From assembly GCA_041605955.1 (NCBI GenBank), contig JBFIXI010000094.1:1-11015 (forward strand): a stretch of 11,015 nucleotides of DNA, written 5' to 3'. This DNA is from JAHEJX01 sp041605955 (GTDB taxonomy: Bacteria > Actinomycetota > Acidimicrobiia > Spongiisociales > UBA5794). The notes under the pieces are model-generated. The model saw only the letters and a list, made by a program, of their open reading frames with translations. It ran no database searches and was not told the DNA's origin. How positions within the stretch are numbered: position 1 is the first letter of the stretch; the number at the start of each line of letters is the position of its first letter. Below are positions 6,853 through 11,015 of this stretch, in pieces. The translations under genes were made by a program, and so were the position numbers.

Positions 6853-7491
6853 ATGACGCGCAAGGTGTTCTGGGACGATCCCTACCTGACGCAGCTGACT
6901 ACGACGGTGACCGCAGTCGAGGCAGCAGAGGTGCGCCTGGCGGCGTCGATCTTCTTCGCGTTCTCCGGCGGCCAAGAGCGCGACGACGGCACGATCGGAG
7001 GCAATGCGGTCGTCGATGCCCGTTGGGAGGGGAGCGACCTCGTCTATGTGCTGGAGCCGGCCCATGGGCTGGCAGTCGGGGATGTGGTGGCCTTGATCAT
7101 CGACCCCGACCGGCGGGATCGGCTGCGCCGGCTGCACATGGCGACCGAGCTCGTACTGGAAGTCGCCACGCAAGACGATCCGCAGCTTGTCAAGATCGGG
7201 GCTCACATCGGTGCCGACAAGGCTCGGATCGACTTCGTCGCTGACCGACCGCTCACGGATCGTGTGGAGCACCTCGCCGAAGCTGTCAACCGCCTGATCG
7301 CCGCGGACCGAGCCATCGAGTCGAGCTTCGTGGACGAGTCCGCCGAGCGCCGCTACTGGGAGATCGCCGGTTTCGCCCGCGTGCCGTGCAGCGGCACCCA
7401 TCCTCGCCGCACCGGTGAGATCGGGACCGTCCGGCTGCGCCGCCGCAATCCGGGCAGGGGCAAGGAGCGGATCGAGGTAACGCTGGCTTAG
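6853..7491 (+). CDS. Free-standing alanyl-tRNA editing domain protein (AlaX-like)
   Basis: A 212-residue protein of the AlaX / threonyl-alanyl-tRNA synthetase second additional domain family. Such proteins hydrolyse mischarged aminoacyl-tRNA, typically Ser- or Gly-tRNA(Ala), in trans. Visible features are FSGGQERDDGTIGG (37-50), matching the family's GGQP..D.G region, and the C-terminal zinc motif CSGTHPRRTGEIG (179-191) with Cys179 and His183. The first metal motif, normally HxxxH, reads HMATE (95-99), with Glu99 in place of the second His. GAHIGADKARIDF (117-129) is a further block. There is no alanyl-tRNA synthetase catalytic domain. ATG 6853 is chosen although it lacks a Shine-Dalgarno. 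A GTG at 6811, overlapping the protease gene, is an in-frame alternative. The stop TAG overlaps that of the convergent hydantoinase gene. Confidence 0.85.
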   Translation: MTRKVFWDDPYLTQLTTTVTAVEAAEVRLAASIFFAFSGGQERDDGTIGGNAVVDARWEGSDLVYVLEPAHGLAVGDVVALIIDPDRRDRLRRLHMATELVLEVATQDDPQLVKIGAHIGADKARIDFVADRPLTDRVEHLAEAVNRLIAADRAIESSFVDESAERRYWEIAGFARVPCSGTHPRRTGEIGTVRLRRRNPGRGKERIEVTLA

Positions 7492-8858
7492 CTACGGGCC
7501 ACGAATGTGCCGCGGCCGGGTGCCATGTTGTCGGTGGAGCCATCGACGATCACGTCACCGCGGGCGATCACGACAGCGGCCCGACCCGCCACCTCGGCGC
7601 CCTCGTATGGCGTGTACCCGACGTTGTCGTGCAAGTCGCTCCACCGCACCGTCCACGGCGAGTCATCCCATATCACCAGGTCGGCGTCGGCGCCGGGTTG
7701 CAGGGAGCCTTTCTGCGGGAAGATCCCACACGTCTTCGCCGGGTTGGTGGCCACCAGCCGGACGAAATCCGGCATCTGCAGCCGACCGATGGCGACCGTC
7801 ACGGAATAGAGGAGCGGCAAGCGCAGCTCGACGCCGGGCAGGCCGTTGGCGGCGGCGGTGAACCTGGTGGCGGCCCCATCGGGGAGCTTCTGGTCCATGG
7901 TGTATGGCGAGTGGTCGGAGGCGACGAGAGCGATGTCGCCGGATTCCAGCTTGGCCAGCAGTCCGGCTCGCTCGGCTGCGCCCCGCAGCGGCGGGCTGCA
8001 CAAGAAGGGAGCGGCGGCCGCCATTGGGGCGCCGTAAGCGGCCTCGTCGAGGAGCAGGTAGTGGGGACAGGTCTCGGCCACCGCCGTGACGCCCCGCGCC
8101 CTGGCGGCGGCCACCAGCTCGATGGCTTCGGGTGTCGAGATGTGCGCCAGGTAGAGGGTGGCGCCGACGGATTCCGCCAACGCGAGCGCTTGAGCGACAC
8201 CGGCCCACTCCGCCGCCCGGCTGTGAGCGACTGCGTGGGACTGGGCACCGAACTCGCCTGCGGCGATCTGGCGGTCGCGGCCCCAGCTGACGATGGCGTC
8301 GTCCTCGGCGTGCACCATCACCGGCAGGCCTTGACGGTGAGCCAGCGCCATGAGATCGAGCAACTGGGGGCCGGCCAGCCTCAGCCGGTCGTAGGTCATG
8401 TAGATCTTCACCGCACTGAGCCCGGCGGCGGCAACATCGGCCAGCTCCTGCGAAGCCGGTTCGGTGAGGTCGGTGCAGATGAGGTGCATGCCGTAGTCGA
8501 TCGTCATCTGCCGGGCGGCCCGGTCCAAGGCGTCACCGACGACATCCCCAATCGACATGCCGCGGTGTTGGGCGGCGAACGGGACGACCGTCGTGGTGCC
8601 CCCGAATCCGGCGGCGCGCGAGCCGGTCCAGAAGTCGTCGGCCGTCATCTCCCCCTGCGACGAGAGCTGGCCGAGGTGGACGTGGCTGTCGACCCCGCCC
8701 GGCATTACGTATCGTCCGCCCGCATCGAGCTCGACAGCGGCTCCGCCCAGATTCTCGCCGGTGGCAGCGATCGTCCCGTGGCGCACCGCGATGTCGGCGA
8801 CCCGCTCGGTGGTGTCGTCGACCAGTCGCCCGTTGCGGACGATCAAGTCGAAGCTCAC
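7488..8858 (-). CDS. Hydantoinase / dihydropyrimidinase (cyclic amidohydrolase)
   Basis: A 456-residue cytoplasmic amidohydrolase that opens cyclic ureides such as 5-substituted hydantoins or dihydropyrimidines to N-carbamoyl amino acids. All binuclear metal ligands are present: His59 and His61 (GGVDSHVHL), the carboxylated lysine Lys151 (SAVKIYMTY), His183 (VMVHAED), His239 (YLAHIST) and Asp315 (ASDHSPY). Tyr156 matches the tyrosine that holds the tetrahedral intermediate in hydantoinases. The length is normal for the family. Allantoinase is less likely because of the KIYMTYD block. It begins with GTG, whose 4-base overlap with the aldolase-like stop (GTGA) implies translational coupling, and a GGAG sits 2 nt before it. 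It is the last gene of a three-gene operon and its stop overlaps that of the convergent AlaX-like gene. The exact substrate is unknown; the racemase in the operon favours a chiral hydantoin. Confidence 0.93.
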   Translation of the reverse strand: MSFDLIVRNGRLVDDTTERVADIAVRHGTIAATGENLGGAAVELDAGGRYVMPGGVDSHVHLGQLSSQGEMTADDFWTGSRAAGFGGTTTVVPFAAQHRGMSIGDVVGDALDRAARQMTIDYGMHLICTDLTEPASQELADVAAAGLSAVKIYMTYDRLRLAGPQLLDLMALAHRQGLPVMVHAEDDAIVSWGRDRQIAAGEFGAQSHAVAHSRAAEWAGVAQALALAESVGATLYLAHISTPEAIELVAAARARGVTAVAETCPHYLLLDEAAYGAPMAAAAPFLCSPPLRGAAERAGLLAKLESGDIALVASDHSPYTMDQKLPDGAATRFTAAANGLPGVELRLPLLYSVTVAIGRLQMPDFVRLVATNPAKTCGIFPQKGSLQPGADADLVIWDDSPWTVRWSDLHDNVGYTPYEGAEVAGRAAVVIARGDVIVDGSTDNMAPGRGTFVARS

Positions 8859-9790
8859 GTCTCCAGCTCGCTGATCGGCCGGCCGGTGCGGCTCTCGAGA
8901 CGGGCCAGCAGGCGATCCAGCTCCGCGTGGTCGACGGTTCCGAGCGGCGCCACCGGGAACCGTGCCCGGGCGGTGGCCAACGCGCCACGTCGGTGCAGGA
9001 TCTCCTTGCGCACGGCGATCCCAATCCGCAGCTCGTGACGGTTGACGGGGAGGTAGCGGTCGAAGAGGTCCTCGGCCTCGTCGCGCCGGCCGGCGGTGTG
9101 GAGCTCGATCACCTTGACCAGCGCGTCGGGGAACGCGAACCCGGTCATGGCGCCGTCGACGCCCCGATCGAGCTCTTGAACCAGGTGGATGCCGTTGTTG
9201 CCGGCAAAGATCGGCACCCGCCGCAGTCCGGCGGCTTCGGCGTCACGGATGGCCGTCAGCTTGTGGAGCCCCGGCTCGTCCTCGTGTTTGAGCATGACGA
9301 CCGACGGGCAGGCGTCCACCAGGCGCCGCCATGCCTCCACTGAGAGGTGGACTCCGTTCGCTTTGGGGAAGTCCTGCACGCAGATCGGGACCTCGGGCCC
9401 GAGGGTGGCGGCAACATGCTCGAAGTAGGAGACCACGGCGGCGTCGCCCTGTAATCCCGACGCCGGCCGCAGCATCACCCCGGCTGCCCCGTGAGCCATT
9501 GCATGAGCCGCCAGCCCGGCGGCCCGCTGCAAGGAGGGGTCGGATATGCCGACGATGACGGGCACCCGGCCGCCGACCGCGGCCAGCGCGGCGTCGACGA
9601 CGGCAGTCGCGTCGGCGTCCGTCATGCGGTGCGCCTCGCCCATCACCCCCAACACGGTGATCCCGTCGGCGCCGCAATCGACATAGAAGTCCATCAGGCG
9701 CGACATGCCGGCATAGTCGATGTCTCCGTTGGCAGTCAGCGGGGTCACTGCAATCGCCACGAAGCCTCGCGGCGGTAGCCCGGCCGTCAT
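8855..9790 (-). CDS. DapA/NanA-family aldolase or lyase with atypical active site
   Basis: A 311-residue TIM-barrel protein of the dihydrodipicolinate synthase / N-acetylneuraminate lyase family, members of which form a Schiff base with pyruvate or another 2-oxo acid. The opening VAIAVTPLTANGDIDYAGM (11-29), GADGITVLGVMGE (40-52) and VVMLKHEDEP (164-173), with probable Schiff-base Lys168, place it in the family. Two hallmark sites differ: the Thr-Thr of the GTTGE pocket is Val-Met (49-50), and the YNxP tyrosine segment reads QDFP (139-142). A lysine-biosynthetic DapA role is therefore unlikely. It sits between the hydantoinase and the racemase, so a catabolic step on a hydantoin-derived product is inferred. 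ATG 9790 follows GGAGGAGG by 4 nt and overlaps the racemase stop (ATGA). The frame is open further upstream to 9904, but that part lies in the racemase gene. Confidence 0.88.
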   Translation of the reverse strand: MTAGLPPRGFVAIAVTPLTANGDIDYAGMSRLMDFYVDCGADGITVLGVMGEAHRMTDADATAVVDAALAAVGGRVPVIVGISDPSLQRAAGLAAHAMAHGAAGVMLRPASGLQGDAAVVSYFEHVAATLGPEVPICVQDFPKANGVHLSVEAWRRLVDACPSVVMLKHEDEPGLHKLTAIRDAEAAGLRRVPIFAGNNGIHLVQELDRGVDGAMTGFAFPDALVKVIELHTAGRRDEAEDLFDRYLPVNRHELRIGIAVRKEILHRRGALATARARFPVAPLGTVDHAELDRLLARLESRTGRPISELET

Positions 9791-10422
9791 CGCACCTCCT
9801 CCAGGGTCCGGCCGGCGGCGACGACAGCGGCTCGGCACGGCTCGACGACAGGCACCCCCAGCTCCGTCTGCAGGTCCTCGACCATGTGCGCCATGCCGGT
9901 GCATCCCAGGACGACCACGTCACATCCGGCGGCGACTAGCCGGTTTCCGGTCGCCAGTGCGGCCGCATGAGCCGACGGGGTGTCGAGCTCCAACACCCCG
10001 ATGCCCAAGGGGATGTCCGCCACTATCCGGTCGGTGACCCCGAGTCGAGCCCAGTACCGTTCGTGACGGGGCACCGAGTCGGCAACGCTCGAGATGACTC
10101 CGACACCCCGGCCGCGTTCGAGGGCCGCCATGATCGCCGACTCGGCGATCCCGAACGCAGGCGAGCTCACGGTGCGGCGAAGCTCTTGGAGGCCAGGATC
10201 GGAGAAGCATGCCACCACATAAGCCCCGGCCGGGTGGGCGGCGGCAACCTGCAGCATCGGGGCGACTGCGGCCGCGACGTCGGCATCGGACTCGATGGCG
10301 GCCGGCCCGTTCGGCGACGTGACCACCTCAACGGGGCGATCCACGTTGCCGACGGCGCGCCGGATCTGCTCGGTGATGCGCTCCGTGCTGTTCGGATTGA
10401 TCACCAGGATGGTCGATGCGAT
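9787..10422 (-). CDS. Hydantoin racemase / aspartate-glutamate racemase family protein
   Basis: Asp/Glu/hydantoin racemase of 211 residues if started at 10422. These cofactor-independent enzymes invert a chiral carbon with two cysteines, here Cys72 (VACFSDPG) and Cys174 (VLGCTGMAHM). The core opens ILVINPNST, as in HyuA-type racemases. Allantoin racemase and maleate isomerase are related alternatives. No ATG, GTG or TTG precedes this core nearby. GAGGAGG (10427-10433) sits 4 nt before an ATC at 10420-10422, the same layout as the next gene's GGAGGAGG-4 nt-ATG. The frame runs up to an ATG at 10554, which has its own GGGGAG, but those 43 codons use A or T in the third position far more than the core (14 of 43) and show no homology-like pattern. 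The start is therefore an unusual ATC, a sequence error for ATG, or the long form. This is the first gene of the operon. Confidence 0.85.
   Translation of the reverse strand: MASTILVINPNSTERITEQIRRAVGNVDRPVEVVTSPNGPAAIESDADVAAAVAPMLQVAAAHPAGAYVVACFSDPGLQELRRTVSSPAFGIAESAIMAALERGRGVGVISSVADSVPRHERYWARLGVTDRIVADIPLGIGVLELDTPSAHAAALATGNRLVAAGCDVVVLGCTGMAHMVEDLQTELGVPVVEPCRAAVVAAGRTLEEVR
9795..9802 (-). promoter_or_regulatory. Ribosome binding site of the DapA-like gene
   Basis: GGAGGAGG on the minus strand, 4 nt before the ATG at 9790. It lies inside the 3' end of the racemase gene, and with the ATGA overlap it fixes the start well inside the longer open frame. Confidence 0.75.
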
Positions 10423-10426
10423 GAGG

Positions 10427-10433
10427 CCTCCTC
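10427..10433 (-). promoter_or_regulatory. Ribosome binding site of the racemase gene without a canonical start codon
   Basis: GAGGAGG on the minus strand, followed by 4 nt and then ATC (10420-10422), the position where homologues would be expected to start. Spacing and sequence mirror the site of the following gene. Confidence 0.5.
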
Positions 10434-10601
10434 GAAGATCACACCCGGCGGACTCTACGCCCCGGGGTGGAGCGATGTCGGGGCGAATCGTGTCCGGGGC
10501 GATTGATAGCCTGGCCGTGTCGAATCGGGCGCAGTTCGACCGTCGTGCCGGCATGGGGAACTCCCCGTGAGCACGAGTACCCGGTACCGCGAGGACCCGA
10601 C

Positions 10602-10608
10602 GAAGGAG
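10602..10608 (+). promoter_or_regulatory. Ribosome binding site of the DUF2461 gene
   Basis: GAAGGAG, 5 nt before the ATG at 10614. Confidence 0.75.
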
Positions 10609-10613
10609 TAGCG

Positions 10614-11015
10614 ATGGCTGACTTCACCGGCTTTCCGCCACAGACCCAGAGGTTTCTGCGGGCGCTCGCCCGCAACAACAACAAGGAGTGGTTCGACGCC
10701 CACCGCAGCGACTACGAGGACTATTGGGTGGCCCCGGCCAAAGAGTTCGTCGCAGCCGCCGGCGAGGCGCTGCAGGAGATCGCGCCGGTGGAGGCCCAGC
10801 CCAAGGTCAACGGTTCGATCTTCCGAGTGAATCGCGACGTCCGCTTCTCCGCTGACAAGCGGCCGTACAAGGACCACCTCGACTTCTGGTTCTGGGAGGG
10901 CGTTCGCAAGCAAGCCGTGTCCGGGTTCTATCTGCGGATCACTCCCGACCAGGTCGGCATCGGGGTGGGCGCCCATAGCTTCGACAAGGACAGGCTGGCC
11001 ACCTTTCGGCACGCA
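10614..11015 (+). CDS. DUF2461 family protein, 3' end outside the window
   Basis: The first 134 residues of a protein whose frame runs to the window end without a stop. It matches the DUF2461 (TIGR02453) family of roughly 210-230 residues. Key blocks are FPPQTQRFLRALARNNNKEWF (from residue 7), ending in the conserved N-K-x-W-F element, and SIFRVNRDVRFSADKRPYKDH (from about 70), with the family's typical F-R-x-x-R-D-x-R-F-x-x-x-K-x-P-Y-K pattern. The biochemical role of the family is not established. There is no signal peptide or membrane segment. The start is fixed by GAAGGAG at 10602-10608. It is transcribed away from the hydantoinase operon, so a shared pathway is not implied. Confidence 0.9.
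   Translation, partial: MADFTGFPPQTQRFLRALARNNNKEWFDAHRSDYEDYWVAPAKEFVAAAGEALQEIAPVEAQPKVNGSIFRVNRDVRFSADKRPYKDHLDFWFWEGVRKQAVSGFYLRITPDQVGIGVGAHSFDKDRLATFRHA

Larger units (their letters stand above)
10423..10613. other. Divergent intergenic region of the racemase operon and the DUF2461 gene
   Basis: About 190 bp between the racemase core and the plus-strand DUF2461 start. It must hold the promoters of both units, but no -35/-10 pair stands out. TAGCCT at 10507-10512 is a weak plus-strand -10 candidate. GGGGAACTCCCC (10555-10566) is a short palindrome whose minus-strand half supplies the GGGGAG ahead of the ATG at 10554. If the racemase uses that ATG, this interval shrinks to about 59 bp. 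Confidence 0.4.

Noticed and set aside
7629..9038. A 469-codon plus-strand open frame antisense to the hydantoinase gene
   Set aside because: It lies opposite a hydantoinase with every catalytic residue. Its translation is rich in Gly, Arg, Gln and His with no domain pattern, as expected of GC-rich antisense frames.
9791..9904. N-terminal extension of the DapA-like protein from 9904
   Set aside because: The extension is Arg/Gly-rich sequence in another frame of the racemase gene. ATG 9790 has a GGAGGAGG site and the ATGA overlap.
1..11015. Mobile element, CRISPR array, tRNA or phage signature
   Set aside because: No transposase or integrase genes, terminal inverted repeats, regularly spaced repeats or tRNA-like cloverleaf were recognised.

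Overview
This window is GC-rich DNA from a bacterium, most likely an actinomycete-type high-GC Gram-positive (Actinomycetota). A member close to Acidimicrobiia is possible but cannot be proved from sequence alone. The signs are the consistently GC-rich third codon positions, several GTG starts, 4-base stop/start overlaps, and a LexA operator of the Gram-positive GAAC-N4-GTTC type on an apparently leaderless helicase gene. No rRNA, tRNA, CRISPR array, insertion sequence or phage gene was seen. There is no gene-free stretch longer than about 300 bases.

Layout, left to right. An enoyl-CoA hydratase/isomerase gene (38-736, minus) diverges from a UvrD/PcrA-type superfamily 1A DNA helicase gene (862-2919, plus). 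The helicase start codon lies inside a near-perfect SOS box. The helicase converges on an alpha/beta hydrolase gene (2951-3841, minus) across a perfect 15-bp hairpin that probably terminates both. The hydrolase diverges from a rightward run at 3930-7491: a short-chain dehydrogenase, a MocA-like nucleotidyltransferase, a possible 20-codon ORF that bridges two stop/start overlaps, an M48-type membrane metalloprotease with a C-terminal helical-repeat tail, and a free-standing alanyl-tRNA editing (AlaX-like) protein.

That run converges, with overlapping stop codons, on a tight three-gene minus-strand operon (7488-10422). In transcription order it encodes a hydantoin/aspartate-glutamate racemase, a DapA/NanA-like aldolase-family protein with an altered active site, and a hydantoinase/dihydropyrimidinase with all metal ligands intact. 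The genes overlap by 4 bases at each junction. The last gene, on the plus strand and cut by the window end, is a DUF2461 family protein (10614 onward).

Functionally, the helicase looks like a DNA-damage-inducible repair enzyme. The hydantoinase, racemase and DapA-like trio looks like a self-contained catabolic cassette for a cyclic ureide (hydantoin or dihydropyrimidine type) or its N-carbamoyl amino-acid product, with no N-carbamoylase in the window. It is the best candidate here for an undescribed pathway. The dehydrogenase, enoyl-CoA isomerase and alpha/beta hydrolase are ordinary acyl or ring catabolism genes.
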